DNA of 64,000 bases from an uncultured Alphaproteobacteria bacterium (GCA_934202735.1 CAKPYH010000006.1:18492-82491); one strand, 5' to 3'. Shown: positions 15,942 through 25,386, numbered from the stretch's first letter. Notes: generated by a model from the sequence alone, not told the origin. A program made the numbers and translations.

Positions 15942-16915
15942 AAGCACCTGCATTTTGGTATCGGCCGCATTCGGTGTTAGAACGCCTACTGTCCCCGCTG
16001 GGGCGTGTATACGGCTGGACCGTTGCCCGCCGTTTCAAACACGCCCGTCCGTATCAGGCGGATATTCCCGTGATTTGTGTCGGCAACTTGTCGGTCGGGG
16101 GAACAGGTAAAACCCCGGTGTGTTTAGCTCTGGGGGCTCTGTTGCAGGCCAAAGGCATTCCGTTTTTCTTTTTGAATCACGGATACAAAGCGCGCCTGAA
16201 AGGGGTGATTGCCGATCCGTGGCACATGACACCGTTAGAGACCGGTGATGAAGCCTTATTGCTGGCCGAAGCGGCCCCTACCGTTGTAGATAATCACCGG
16301 GCGCGGGGGGCGCAAATTGCGAAACGTCAAGGGGCCAAAGCCGTTATTATGGATGACGGGTTTCAGGATCCGGGATTGATTAAAACCCTTTCTTTTGTGG
16401 TGATAGACGGCCCACGCGGGTTTGGGAACGGGTCTATGATACCGGCCGGCCCGTTGCGGGAACCGGTGGCCAAGGGCTTGGCGCGGGCCGATGCCGTTAT
16501 TATTGCCGGTCCCGATCAAACCGGTGCAGCCGATACCGTCAAACATTTTTTCCCCGACATGCCGATTTTCAATGGGTCTTTTCAGCCTGAACCGGCGGAT
16601 TTAGAAGCCTTGGCAGGCCATCGGATCAGTGCCTTTGCCGGTATCGGCCAACCGGAAAAGTTTTTTCGTATGCTATCCGAACACGGCCTGAACCTTGGCA
16701 AACAAACGGCTTATCCCGATCATTATTTCTATACACGCTTTGATATAGAGCAATTGATTTCGGAATCGGCCGGCATGAAGTTGGCCACAACTACAAAAGA
16801 CTTTGTTAAAATCCCGCGGGATTTACGCGACCGCATCACCGTTGTCCGCGGCCATTTTGTCTTTGATGATTCCGATGCTGTCAACCGCTTGCTGACGGGG
16901 ATATTTACCGCATGA
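15938..16915 (+). CDS. lpxK: Tetraacyldisaccharide 4'-kinase LpxK
   Basis: The 325-residue inner-membrane kinase phosphorylates the 4' position of the lipid A precursor. The Walker A loop GGTGKT (54-59) in VGNLSVGGTGKTP, the IMDDGFQDP block and the VVIDGPRGFGNG segment are typical. It overlaps waaA and the acyltransferase gene by 4 nt on each side, indicating translational coupling. Confidence 0.94.
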   Translation: MKAPAFWYRPHSVLERLLSPLGRVYGWTVARRFKHARPYQADIPVICVGNLSVGGTGKTPVCLALGALLQAKGIPFFFLNHGYKARLKGVIADPWHMTPLETGDEALLLAEAAPTVVDNHRARGAQIAKRQGAKAVIMDDGFQDPGLIKTLSFVVIDGPRGFGNGSMIPAGPLREPVAKGLARADAVIIAGPDQTGAADTVKHFFPDMPIFNGSFQPEPADLEALAGHRISAFAGIGQPEKFFRMLSEHGLNLGKQTAYPDHYFYTRFDIEQLISESAGMKLATTTKDFVKIPRDLRDRITVVRGHFVFDDSDAVNRLLTGIFTA

Positions 16916-17817
16916 GTACACATTCTTTTATTCGGCAAGCCCATCGCACCCCCGTACAACGTTTCTTAACAGACCCGGCCGTTGCAGTGGTGGCGGTCCT
17001 GTTTTGGGGCATATTCAAGATTCTTCCCCCGCATCTGGCCTCAAACATGGGGGGAATATTGGGGGGCATGGTCGGACACTTGATGCGCCGGCGCAACCAT
17101 ATCGGGTTGGTGAATCTGGGGATTGCTTTTCCGGATAAATCACCCGCCGAACGACAAAAGATCCTGACGTCCATGTGGCACCATTGGGGTCGCTTTTATG
17201 CCGAGATGCCACATGCTCATCGTTTATTTGAACACGCCCGTATTGTCGGATTGGAACACTTGCGTCAAGCGGTGGCCGCCGGAACCGGCGGTTTAGTTTG
17301 CTCGGCCCATTTAGGCAATTGGGAGCTGGCGGTTTCCCAACCGTTATTTGACGATTTCTACCTGAACCCTGTTTATCGGCCGGCCAACAATCCGTGGTTA
17401 GACAAATTGATGTTTCAACGGCGCACGGGTATTTTAATTCCCAAAGGTGAAACCGGCGCGCGACAAATTTTGAACATTTTGCGAGCACACGGTTTTGTGG
17501 TCATGCTGTGCGATCAAAAATTACGAGAAGGAATCCCTGTGCCGTTTTTCGGTAAAGAGGCCATGACTCCGCCGGCGATTGCCGTCTTGGCCTTGAAATT
17601 TCGGGTACCTTTATTTATGGCACGGGTCATTCGTCAACCCGATACGTCTTTCGTGATAGAAGTGTCGCCGCCTTTGCCCGTACCCCCGAACAACACACCG
17701 GAAACCGTGGCCGAGGTCATGCGAACCATCAATGCACGTTATGAATCCTGGATTCGTGAAAATCCGGAACAATGGTTATGGATACACCGCCGGTTTGATA
17801 AATCGGAATATACTTAA
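16912..17817 (+). CDS. Lipid A late acyltransferase, LpxL/HtrB family
   Basis: The 301-residue protein has an N-terminal membrane anchor and the HX4E catalytic motif (His133, Glu138 in SAHLGNWELA), the conserved GETGARQIL region and FFGKEAMTPPAIAVLALKF. The family adds secondary acyl chains to Kdo2-lipid IVA. Chain-length preference cannot be read from sequence, so LpxL and LpxM roles are not separated. Its last codon overlaps the convergent uppS by 4 nt. Confidence 0.88.
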   Translation: MSTHSFIRQAHRTPVQRFLTDPAVAVVAVLFWGIFKILPPHLASNMGGILGGMVGHLMRRRNHIGLVNLGIAFPDKSPAERQKILTSMWHHWGRFYAEMPHAHRLFEHARIVGLEHLRQAVAAGTGGLVCSAHLGNWELAVSQPLFDDFYLNPVYRPANNPWLDKLMFQRRTGILIPKGETGARQILNILRAHGFVVMLCDQKLREGIPVPFFGKEAMTPPAIAVLALKFRVPLFMARVIRQPDTSFVIEVSPPLPVPPNNTPETVAEVMRTINARYESWIRENPEQWLWIHRRFDKSEYT

Positions 17818-18533
17818 ACGGCCACAGCCCCGAACCGGCGGGAACGGCGGCGATAAGCTTCAATCGCGTCATCCAAATCGTGTTCGTTAAAGTCGGGCCA
17901 ATAGATCGGTGTAAAATACAATTCCGCATACGCACATTCCCACAACAGAAAATTGCTGATTCTCTGTTCTCCGCTGGTCCGAATAATCAAGTCCGGATAA
18001 GGCGTATCATGGGTAGACAAAGCGGCGCGCACTTTATTTTCATCAATACCGGAAATCAAGTATTTCCGATCCAAAATATCGCTGGCGATTTTTTTCATGG
18101 CAAAGATTAAATCATCACGACCGCCGTAATTCAGGGCCAAGATGACCCGAAAATCCGAAAAAGATGCCGTTTCGCGTTCAATTTCGTTCATACGATGAAC
18201 CATATCGGCCGGGAAGCGTTCCCGATCACCGATAAACGACACACGCACCCGTTGTTTTTGCAATTCACGCACATCTTCATTCATGTATTGACGGAACAGG
18301 TCAATCAATGTATCCACTTCCGCCTTGGGACGCTTCCAATTTTCGGTGGAAAATGCATACAAAGTTACCACTTTAATGCCCCGTTTTTTGGCATGTTCAA
18401 TCACCAAGCGGGCCGTTTCGGCCCCTTTTTTATGCCCGGCCGCACGGGGCAGTTTTTGTTCACTGGCCCACCGACCGTTCCCATCCATAATAAAGCCGAT
18501 ATGGATCGGTAAAGTCTCATCTTGTTCTGTCAT
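17814..18533 (-). CDS. uppS: Undecaprenyl diphosphate synthase UppS
   Basis: The 239-residue cis-prenyltransferase makes the C55 carrier used by MraY and MurG, also encoded here. Seen are HIGFIMDGNGRWA with the catalytic Asp, AGHKKGAE, YAFSTENWKRP and the C-terminal DLIIRTSGEQRISNFLLWE signature. It starts 1 nt after the frr stop and is co-transcribed with it from the promoter at 19123-19151. The usual next gene, cdsA, is not present. Confidence 0.95.
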   Translation of the reverse strand: MTEQDETLPIHIGFIMDGNGRWASEQKLPRAAGHKKGAETARLVIEHAKKRGIKVVTLYAFSTENWKRPKAEVDTLIDLFRQYMNEDVRELQKQRVRVSFIGDRERFPADMVHRMNEIERETASFSDFRVILALNYGGRDDLIFAMKKIASDILDRKYLISGIDENKVRAALSTHDTPYPDLIIRTSGEQRISNFLLWECAYAELYFTPIYWPDFNEHDLDDAIEAYRRRSRRFGAVAV

Positions 18534-18534
18534 T

Positions 18535-19095
18535 TTATACCTGTTTGATTTCGGCTTCCTTGGCCTTAAACATTTCGTCCAAAGTGGCCACGGTCCGATC
18601 TGTCATTTCCTGAATTTCCGTTTCAAACCGCTTTTGATCATCTTCGGAAATTGTGTTATCTTGTTTCATCTTTTTAACGGCATCCAACGCTTCCCGCCGC
18701 ACATTACGGGCGGATACGCGGGCTGTTTCGGTATATTTACCTGCAATTTTGACCAATTCAATCCGGCGTTCTTCCGACAAAGGCGGAATAGGTACACGAA
18801 TCACTTGGCCGTCATTCATGGGGTTCAGTCCCAACCCCGAATCCCGAATCGCCTTTTCCACCGCTTTCATCAGATTACGATCCCACACCTGAACAGACAA
18901 CATCCGCGCTTCGGGTACAGACGCGTTGCCAACCTGATTCAACGGCACGGTTGCCCCATAGGCTTCCACCATAACACCGTCCAACAACGCCGTTGTCGCC
19001 CGACCGGTACGCAATCCCGCAAAGTCTCTTTTCAAGGCTTCTTCTGTTTTGGTTAAATGAGCCTGCATATTTGTTTTGACCTGAGCATAATCCAT
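18535..19095 (-). CDS. frr: Ribosome recycling factor
   Basis: The 186-residue protein has the normal RRF length and sequence: LKRDFAGLRTGRATTALLDG, the PEARMLSVQVWD core and NPMNDGQVIRVPIPPLSEERR. It splits post-termination ribosomes together with EF-G. The start at 19095 has GAAAGGAATG upstream; a longer frame to 19131 would include the ribosome site. It is the first gene of frr-uppS. Confidence 0.96.
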   Translation of the reverse strand: MDYAQVKTNMQAHLTKTEEALKRDFAGLRTGRATTALLDGVMVEAYGATVPLNQVGNASVPEARMLSVQVWDRNLMKAVEKAIRDSGLGLNPMNDGQVIRVPIPPLSEERRIELVKIAGKYTETARVSARNVRREALDAVKKMKQDNTISEDDQKRFETEIQEMTDRTVATLDEMFKAKEAEIKQV

Positions 19096-19122
19096 TTTGT
19101 CATTCCTTTCTTGATGGCCCGT

Positions 19123-19151
19123 ATTGTACACAAAATTACAGAAAAAAGCAA
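19123..19151 (-). promoter_or_regulatory. Promoter of frr-uppS
   Basis: On the minus strand TTGCTT (19151-19146) and TACAAT (19128-19123) are separated by 17 nt, about 27 nt before the frr start. Confidence 0.7.
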
Positions 19152-19161
19152 CAAAAAAACA

Positions 19162-19410
19162 TCATTCCAGACATTTTCCGGAAAAATCAACGTATTGAGA
19201 TAGGCCAGACTCATCAAAAAACACAACGGTTGAGCACTCTCCGGACCGCCACCCCCACATCTGATACGGGGCTTCGGTACGCACCACCGTGGGTTCCCCC
19301 ATTATTTTACGGACAGCCGCCCGATCTCGGGATATCAATTTATCCGCTATCGGTGGTTTTACGGCACACCCGGCCAAGAATAAAAATCCCAATATCCCGA
19401 CTTTATACAT
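19162..19410 (-). CDS. Small predicted lipoprotein, SmpA/BamE-like layout
   Basis: The 82-residue protein has a lipobox LAGC, then a short domain LISRDRAAVRKIMGEPTVVR...MWGWRSGEC...VVFFDESG. The order (helix, GxP turn, aromatic strand, Cys, acidic turn) resembles small SmpA/OmlA-type lipoproteins and similar alphaproteobacterial proteins of unknown role. The start at 19410 fits the signal peptide; no strong ribosome site is seen. It is the last gene of the lgt-comEC operon, 32 nt after comEC. Confidence 0.65.
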   Translation of the reverse strand: MYKVGILGFLFLAGCAVKPPIADKLISRDRAAVRKIMGEPTVVRTEAPYQMWGWRSGECSTVVFFDESGLSQYVDFSGKCLE

Positions 19411-19442
19411 GCGGGATATTGTAAAACTTTTTTTTCCAAAAA

Positions 19443-21407
19443 TCAAGGAAAATCCGGTCGGGGCCACACACGGGGACGGTGTCCTTGCATATACACGGCC
19501 CGCGTGCCAAAAGCGGTCAGAGAAACAGCCTTCGGCTCATGCGCCGTTGATCCGGGAATCACACATACATCGGCCCGATAACATGAATCACGCGTAAAGG
19601 CAACCCGCCGACCCCGTACCCGAATCATATCGGGTAAATGCTTGCCACGCGGTCGGGGCAAAGAATCGGGATTATCCCCGTCATGCAGATACCATTGGCG
19701 CGCCGTATAAACAGACGGTCCACGGATCAACAAGTGCAGATGACCGTCCTCACCCCGCACAGCAACGGTTTGACCGTAATCACCGATCAGCACATCGGGG
19801 CGTGGAGTCAACAAGGCTATCGTCAAACCGCATATCATCAACATCAGGCCCGCCCACCGCAGGTATGTCCGCATCAGGCATAAAACCATCACACCGCCAC
19901 TCATCAAAACAACAGCAGTCGGCGTATAAGTCGGCAGCGTGATCAGGGCATGGGGCCATGAATCTATCTTTTCACAAACGGCGATCACATATTCCAGGCC
20001 GGTTCCGGCCGCCCGCACGGCCCAAGCATCCCACCCGAACGGCATCAAAATCAGGCCGATAAATAATAACGGCATAATCCAAAAGGATAAGACGGTACCG
20101 GTCAGGAAATTGCCGATAAAACTGAAAACCGGATACTGATTAAAATGATAGATAACCAACGGTGCCGTTGCCAATGTAATCAAGATATCCGATATCAATA
20201 ATCCCCCGATAAACCCCGTGATACGCCCCAACAAGCCGATCGGGCGATTGGGAAAAATCAACCGGCGCAACATCGGGTACAAGGTTACCAAAACCAACAC
20301 CGCCATAAACGACAGTTGAAAGCCGATCTCCAAAATCAAGCTTGGGTCTAGCATCAACAAAGCAAACGCCGCAATCGTCAACGAACGGCAAGAAAGGGCA
20401 TTGCGATTAAACAACAATCCGATCAGCACCACGGCAACCATGATCCACGATCGCAAGGCCGGCACCTGCATACCGGAAATCAGAATATATCCCGTAGCCG
20501 CTGTCAAAGCCGCCACAACGGCCGCTTTCTTGCCCGAAAACCGTTCAGACAACGCCGGTACCAAAGCCCATAATGTCCGCACGACCATGCAAACAAATAA
20601 AATCAACAAGCTGAGATGAAAGCCGGAAACAGATAAGACGTGAATAATACCGGCACTGCGGAAAATCTGATACAAATGCGGGCTGACACCGCTTTGATCA
20701 CCGATCGTCAAGGGTATCGCAACCCGGGCCACTTCATCCGGCAAAAGGGTTGTCAAACGCTGACCGATAAACTGACGCAGTGTTTCAATACCCGCAACCG
20801 GCCCCGGCACAGCCGGTATCACATCCGATATCTGATTACTCTGTCCGACCGCACCGATGCGTTGTAAAGCCAACCGCCGCGTTTCATCATAGGCTCCGGG
20901 ATAGATCGGTTTCATGGGCGGACGCAAAAAGGCCGTCAATCGTACCCGATCCCCGACCGATACCGTCAAGGCCGCACGGGGCAGTTTCAAACGCACACGG
21001 TCAAGCGTATGTAAAGTCGGCTGATTACGGATCCGTACCTCGTCCAGAACAATTCTTTGGAAATCCGGGTTCAAAGATGCCTGTCGTACACGTCCGGTCA
21101 ACACCACATGCGAGGCCGGCCGTTCCAATCGGGGGCCGGTATCTTGAACAACCGCACGGGTCAAACCCAACCCCAAGCCCAAGCACAACAAAAGACCGCC
21201 CGTCATTTTACCGATGGGGTTCAAACGGGTTGCTATCGCCCCCAAGATTCCCAAACCGCCAATCAAACCGATGACACTCGGCGAGACGGGCCCCGGACCG
21301 AACGTCCACAAAATACCGCCTAAAAAGGCCATCAGGTAAAAAGCAGTCGGGTGTTGCATTTCCGTAATAACGCAGGTTTTCAAGGAATACAACAGGCGCA
21401 TCATCAA
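19443..21407 (-). CDS. comEC: ComEC/Rec2-family DNA uptake channel protein
   Basis: The 654-residue inner-membrane protein has N-terminal helices, a soluble OB-type region and the competence domain with IHVLSVSGFHLSLL and PALRSWIMVAVVLIGLLFNR, which builds the channel for single-stranded DNA. The C-terminal part keeps the sequence frame of the metallo-beta-lactamase region (IGDYGQTVAVR) but lacks its HxHxDH metal site, so the nuclease role is probably lost. It starts 3 nt after the lipoprotein gene at 21411-21965. No other competence gene is nearby. Confidence 0.85.
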   Translation of the reverse strand: MMMRLLYSLKTCVITEMQHPTAFYLMAFLGGILWTFGPGPVSPSVIGLIGGLGILGAIATRLNPIGKMTGGLLLCLGLGLGLTRAVVQDTGPRLERPASHVVLTGRVRQASLNPDFQRIVLDEVRIRNQPTLHTLDRVRLKLPRAALTVSVGDRVRLTAFLRPPMKPIYPGAYDETRRLALQRIGAVGQSNQISDVIPAVPGPVAGIETLRQFIGQRLTTLLPDEVARVAIPLTIGDQSGVSPHLYQIFRSAGIIHVLSVSGFHLSLLILFVCMVVRTLWALVPALSERFSGKKAAVVAALTAATGYILISGMQVPALRSWIMVAVVLIGLLFNRNALSCRSLTIAAFALLMLDPSLILEIGFQLSFMAVLVLVTLYPMLRRLIFPNRPIGLLGRITGFIGGLLISDILITLATAPLVIYHFNQYPVFSFIGNFLTGTVLSFWIMPLLFIGLILMPFGWDAWAVRAAGTGLEYVIAVCEKIDSWPHALITLPTYTPTAVVLMSGGVMVLCLMRTYLRWAGLMLMICGLTIALLTPRPDVLIGDYGQTVAVRGEDGHLHLLIRGPSVYTARQWYLHDGDNPDSLPRPRGKHLPDMIRVRGRRVAFTRDSCYRADVCVIPGSTAHEPKAVSLTAFGTRAVYMQGHRPRVWPRPDFP

Positions 21408-21410
21408 ACG

Positions 21411-21965
21411 TTATAAGGCCAGATCCGGCGGTAAGTCCGTTTGGATTTTATCGGCGACTTTGGTAATCATTGCGTTCAGCATTTTGGCCCAAGCGGTTTC
21501 TTTATCCACCAACGAACTGCGTTTAGGCAAGGCTTGTTTCTCCCAACCAGTAATGGTTTGCGTTTCCAACGGCCGGCCTGCACGGGTATAAGACACCTGT
21601 ACCCGATACCGCAACATGTACTCCATATTATTTTGCACATACCATTCGGGGGACGGTAAATAGGTTTGAATCAGGGACGCTTCTTCCACCACGATTTCCA
21701 TGCCGTTCCGTGATGTCGGAGCCGCGGCCGTAAACCGATGTTGTAATGCCCGTTTCAACGCATAGGACGGTACCACCGGAATACGGGTTTCAATATGAGG
21801 CAATTCCGTAAACCGTTCTGTTTTATCCATAATTTGAACCGACGCAACCGCCACCGAAACAGGGTCTTGATTTTGAAAATCCTGAATCGTGAACAACGGC
21901 ACATCGGGTGTCCGACACCCCGCCAGGCCAAGTATAGCCGTCCATACAAAAATCTTACGCCACAT
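21411..21965 (-). CDS. Predicted lipoprotein, unknown function
   Basis: The 184-residue protein has a signal sequence with lipobox LAGC and a mature domain of about 165 residues rich in beta strands (SVAVASVQIMDKTERF, MEIVVEEASLIQTY, YMLRYRVQVSYTRAG) ending in an amphipathic helix. The pattern resembles alphaproteobacterial lipoproteins of unknown role. It overlaps the nucleotidyltransferase gene by 11 nt and so is translationally coupled. Confidence 0.75.
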   Translation of the reverse strand: MWRKIFVWTAILGLAGCRTPDVPLFTIQDFQNQDPVSVAVASVQIMDKTERFTELPHIETRIPVVPSYALKRALQHRFTAAAPTSRNGMEIVVEEASLIQTYLPSPEWYVQNNMEYMLRYRVQVSYTRAGRPLETQTITGWEKQALPKRSSLVDKETAWAKMLNAMITKVADKIQTDLPPDLAL

Positions 21966-22878
21966 AATTTAATAACTCCTGCGCCAACCGCCGATTTTCT
22001 GCCTTGAACCGCGACAAAGTCAACAATGCCCGCACCTGAGCCGTTTGATATAACGGCAACGTCCCGGTATCCAACAATAAATCGTCCGGCCGTTTTAAGA
22101 ACATCCTGACGGTAAAGCCCGAATCCGGATCTTGAGTATCCAAAAATTGATTGATTCCATCGGTATACACCCACTCGGCCATCGGCAAATTATCCGGCAA
22201 TTTTCCGGTCCGTTCATAGGTATCTACCTGCCCCATAATAAAATCCAAAGTTTGCCGCGGAATCACAATCGGAGAAAAACCGCCGACATGATTATAGGCA
22301 ACTTTCGGTTTTTCAATCAACCGATTTTTGTAAATAATGGCATTGTTGCTGACATCTTCCTTTTCCACTCCTGTCAACAACACCTGGCGCGGATCTTCCA
22401 AAAAGGCCCGTATCAATCGTTGAAAATGCGTATTTTGCGGATCATGCGATAAAATAACATCGTCCGGAAAAACCAACATCGCATGCCGGTGTGGAGACAA
22501 CCGGTGGGCCAAGCCCAATACATGCGCCGTTCCAACAGGTTTATCCTGCACGACATATTTCAAATCCGTATCCGGCGGCAAGAAAGTTGCCTCCAACGCA
22601 TCGGCTATTTCCGGACGCCCTTTTTGGCGTAATTTTTCAACCATATCCGGATCGGGGGCCAAGGCTTCCCGAAAACGTTCCACCACATCTGAACCGGAGC
22701 ACACAATCGTTATATGCCGACCGCCGGCATGCACAATATCCGCCAAAATCCGGTCAATCAACCGCCCGTCCCCGAAAGGCATAAAAGATTTATGCGGTAA
22801 TCCCTTTGAATGGGGATAATTACGGGTGCTTTTACCCCCGCACGGAACAATAAATTCAATATCATCAACGGTTGTCAT
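21955..22878 (-). CDS. Sugar-phosphate nucleotidyltransferase, GalU-like but divergent
   Basis: The 307-residue protein has a Rossmann-type nucleotidyltransferase domain: VPCGGKSTRNYPHSKGLPH replaces the usual GxGTRxxPxTKxxPK loop, followed by VVQDKPVGTAHVLGLA and the metal-site segment AMLVFPDDVI. Product EKP and GGFSPIVIP regions follow the GalU layout. It probably activates a sugar-1-phosphate with UTP or another NTP; the changed loop makes the substrate uncertain. It overlaps pgeF by 14 nt. Confidence 0.75.
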   Translation of the reverse strand: MTTVDDIEFIVPCGGKSTRNYPHSKGLPHKSFMPFGDGRLIDRILADIVHAGGRHITIVCSGSDVVERFREALAPDPDMVEKLRQKGRPEIADALEATFLPPDTDLKYVVQDKPVGTAHVLGLAHRLSPHRHAMLVFPDDVILSHDPQNTHFQRLIRAFLEDPRQVLLTGVEKEDVSNNAIIYKNRLIEKPKVAYNHVGGFSPIVIPRQTLDFIMGQVDTYERTGKLPDNLPMAEWVYTDGINQFLDTQDPDSGFTVRMFLKRPDDLLLDTGTLPLYQTAQVRALLTLSRFKAENRRLAQELLNYVA

Positions 22879-23509
22879 AATTTTCTCCTATCACAATAAA
22901 ACTGTATTGACGGCCGGGATTCGCCGGATCTCGCCGATAACTGAAATAGGCGGGATCGGTGTAGGTATCATCGGGTATATGTCCGATATGCGCAACACCC
23001 GCCCGCCGCAAACGATAGATTACATACGCATCAAAGTCAAACAAATAGTTTTTTTCCATTCGCGTAAAGAAATGTTCTTCCGTTTTCGGAAACAGCGTAT
23101 ACATATCCGTTCCCGCTACAAACGAATTTCGTTGAATATGCGGACCGACAGCGGCATATATCGTGTTGGGATTGGCTCCATGGCGAATCATCTGCAAAAC
23201 GGTATTTTCCAAAATGCCTTGGAATGCCCCCCGCCAACCGGCATGAACGGCCGCCACCATGCCTGATGTCGGATCGGCCATCAATACCGGCGCACAATCG
23301 GCCGTCTTAACCGTCAGGCACAGGTTCGGCGTTTGCGTGATGAATGCATCCGCCATCGGGGGCGAAACCGGCGGTTCTGTCAAAAACAGAGCATCGGCGG
23401 AGTGTACTTGATTCATCAAAATCGGCTGACATACCGTTCCCGAATCGATCGCGTTGCAAAAGCCGTGTTGTATCCCTTTCAAATCCGATAAGATTTCACT
23501 CTGTTTCAT
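22865..23509 (-). CDS. pgeF: PgeF/YfiH-type purine nucleoside phosphorylase and peptidoglycan editing factor
   Basis: The 214-residue protein belongs to the YfiH/DUF152 (Cu-oxidase_4) family: MNQVHSADA, LCLTVKTADCAPVLMAD, AAVHAGWRG and AVGPHIQRNSF carry the His/Cys zinc ligands. Members cleave purine nucleosides and correct wrong amino acids in peptidoglycan precursors. The protein is shorter than E. coli YfiH (243). The gene overlaps both neighbours by 14 nt inside the lgt operon. Confidence 0.88.
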   Translation of the reverse strand: MKQSEILSDLKGIQHGFCNAIDSGTVCQPILMNQVHSADALFLTEPPVSPPMADAFITQTPNLCLTVKTADCAPVLMADPTSGMVAAVHAGWRGAFQGILENTVLQMIRHGANPNTIYAAVGPHIQRNSFVAGTDMYTLFPKTEEHFFTRMEKNYLFDFDAYVIYRLRRAGVAHIGHIPDDTYTDPAYFSYRRDPANPGRQYSFIVIGENYDNR

Positions 23510-24083
23510 AATCTGCCCCCGTTTTATTCAAATAAGATTTTCGTTTTTTACGCGCCATGCGGGCCTGTTCAAATTTCAGAGTCAATTTATAACCCATGAC
23601 CGAAAACACCACCGCCCATGGCAAGCATCCCACGGCCATAGAAATACCTAAATCTTTGACGATAAATCCGAAGAATTGTGTCCATTCTTCCACAAAGCCC
23701 AGATCACTCATAAAAATCTGGCGAATAGCGGCGGCCAAATGGTTATAACCCGATATGGAATCCACGCGCCATCGCATCAACTGACCCGTCACATAAAAGA
23801 TATAATAGCACGGTATCATCGTGACTACGTTGGTAATCCACGTCCACGCAATACCCAAAGGCAGAGAAAATGACCATTTGCATTTTTTAGCCACCAACCA
23901 TGTCATCAGGACCAACCACATTTGAATGCCGATTAAAGGAGTCATGGCCCAAGCCAAGCCCACCGCCACGCCGCGGGCTTTGTATTCCGGGGGATGCGGT
24001 GAACGTAAAATAGGGATGATCAATCTGTACCGCACCATACGCTTAAACTGTGTCCAAAACGGAAAAGGACGATTTTTGATCAT
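23496..24083 (-). CDS. DUF2062 inner-membrane protein
   Basis: The 195-residue protein has the DUF2062 pattern: a basic N terminus, SPHPPEYKARGVAVGLAWAMTP, and three to four membrane helices, ending in a charged tail. Function is unknown. The start at 24083 overlaps the lgt stop by 4 nt; a longer frame to 24326 lies inside lgt and is not supported. Co-transcription with lgt and pgeF points to envelope biology. Confidence 0.82.
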   Translation of the reverse strand: MIKNRPFPFWTQFKRMVRYRLIIPILRSPHPPEYKARGVAVGLAWAMTPLIGIQMWLVLMTWLVAKKCKWSFSLPLGIAWTWITNVVTMIPCYYIFYVTGQLMRWRVDSISGYNHLAAAIRQIFMSDLGFVEEWTQFFGFIVKDLGISMAVGCLPWAVVFSVMGYKLTLKFEQARMARKKRKSYLNKTGADYETE

Positions 24084-24910
24084 TGATATTTCCTTTCTGC
24101 TTTCCGAAAAGCCACCGCCGGACGACTGCGCATAATCAACCACAGGCCGAACAAAACCATCGGCAGGCATAACATCTGCCCCATGGACAAGGGCCCCAAC
24201 ACAAATCCCAAATGCGCATCCGGTTCCCGAAAGAACTCTAACCCGAAACGGAAGATACCGTATAAGATAAAAAACAAACCGCTTAAAAAGCCCGGTCGGT
24301 TCCGATACCGCGGACAAAACCACCACAATGCATTTAAAATAACAAGCAACGCCACCCCTTCCAGACAGGCCTCATATAATTGACTGGGGTGCCGCGGTTC
24401 CGGCCCGCCTTCGGGAAAAATCATCGCCCAAGGGACAGCGTGCGTAATACGACCAAACAACTCGCCATTTATAAAATTAGCCACCCGCCCCAACAATAAT
24501 CCGATCGGGGCGACACAAACCAAAATATCCCCCATACTGAACAGAGACACTTGCTTTTTGCGGGCGAACAGGCAGGTGGCCAAAATCACACCGATTAAAC
24601 CGCCGTGAAAAGACATTCCGCCTTCCCATAAAGCCAAAATTTTCAACGGAAACTCTAAAAAATACCCCAGGTTATAGAACAATACATACCCCAAGCGTCC
24701 CCCTAAAATAATGCCTGCCGTTGCCCAAACCAAAAAGTCATCTATTTTCAAAACCGTAAAGGTGCTGTGGCTGCGCTGCGACATCACGCGCGCCAATCCC
24801 CATGCCCCGATCAGGCCGAAAATATATGCTAGCGAATACCAACGAATGCCCCAAAATCCGATTTGTAAAGCAATCGGGTCTATATCGGGAAACGGAATGC
24901 CGGAATACAT
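24080..24910 (-). CDS. lgt: Prolipoprotein diacylglyceryl transferase Lgt
   Basis: The 276-residue protein has seven membrane helices and the family motifs RWYSLAYI, MSFHGGLIGVI and the signature RVANFINGELFGR, followed by RHPSQLYEA. Lgt transfers diacylglycerol to the lipobox Cys, and this window encodes at least five candidate substrates. It is the first gene of a seven-gene operon with AAAGGT upstream, 20 nt after the BOF gene. Confidence 0.95.
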   Translation of the reverse strand: MYSGIPFPDIDPIALQIGFWGIRWYSLAYIFGLIGAWGLARVMSQRSHSTFTVLKIDDFLVWATAGIILGGRLGYVLFYNLGYFLEFPLKILALWEGGMSFHGGLIGVILATCLFARKKQVSLFSMGDILVCVAPIGLLLGRVANFINGELFGRITHAVPWAMIFPEGGPEPRHPSQLYEACLEGVALLVILNALWWFCPRYRNRPGFLSGLFFILYGIFRFGLEFFREPDAHLGFVLGPLSMGQMLCLPMVLFGLWLIMRSRPAVAFRKAERKYQ

Positions 24911-24930
24911 TGAATACCTTTCGTCTTTGT

Positions 24931-25269
24931 TTATTTAATAATACTGATGGTTTCGGCCTCTATTTCCAAGGAACTCCAATCCCTGTCCACTTCACCGAAA
25001 ATATGCACGACATCATTCGGACCGACATCCAGGCCCCGCCATGTTTTCGGTTTAATTTCAACAATCACCGAACCGGTATCATCTGAAAATAAATACTTAT
25101 TCTTTTTGACCTGCTTTTGAATTTTGCCCCGGACGGAAACCATGGTATCGTTTTTCATTTGCAACACATCTGCCACCGTGGAAACCTGTTCAAGGTTCGG
25201 ATCAACAAAAGCCGCCCATGTCGTTGTCGCCACCAGGCAACCGCCGATAAATCCCCATACTTTTTGCAT
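24931..25269 (-). CDS. Periplasmic OB-fold (BOF) protein, YgiW/YdeI family
   Basis: The 112-residue protein has a signal peptide ending near TWAA and a single BOF domain: ADVLQMKNDTMVSVRGKI, YLFSDDTGSVIVEI, then GPNDVVHIFGEVDRD. Members help tolerate stress such as oxidants, metals or cationic peptides. It has its own promoter (25306-25334) facing away from the rubrerythrin promoter, and AAAGGAG before the start. Confidence 0.88.
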   Translation of the reverse strand: MQKVWGFIGGCLVATTTWAAFVDPNLEQVSTVADVLQMKNDTMVSVRGKIQKQVKKNKYLFSDDTGSVIVEIKPKTWRGLDVGPNDVVHIFGEVDRDWSSLEIEAETISIIK

Positions 25270-25305
25270 TTGGAATCTCCTTTCGTTTTAATTCAACGCC
25301 CGTTC

Positions 25306-25334
25306 ATTATATCGGCATTACAGGGAAAATGCAA
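25306..25334 (-). promoter_or_regulatory. Promoter of the BOF gene
   Basis: On the minus strand TTGCAT (25334-25329) and the consensus TATAAT (25311-25306) are spaced 17 nt. Confidence 0.75.
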
Positions 25335-25357
25335 GGGGGCAAATCGGATTTTTTTAC

Positions 25358-25386
25358 TTGACAATCCGGACCGACTAAGATATGCT
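25358..25386 (+). promoter_or_regulatory. Promoter of rubrerythrin
   Basis: The consensus TTGACA (25358-25363) and TATGCT (25381-25386) are separated by 17 nt, 30 nt before the ATG. Confidence 0.8.
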
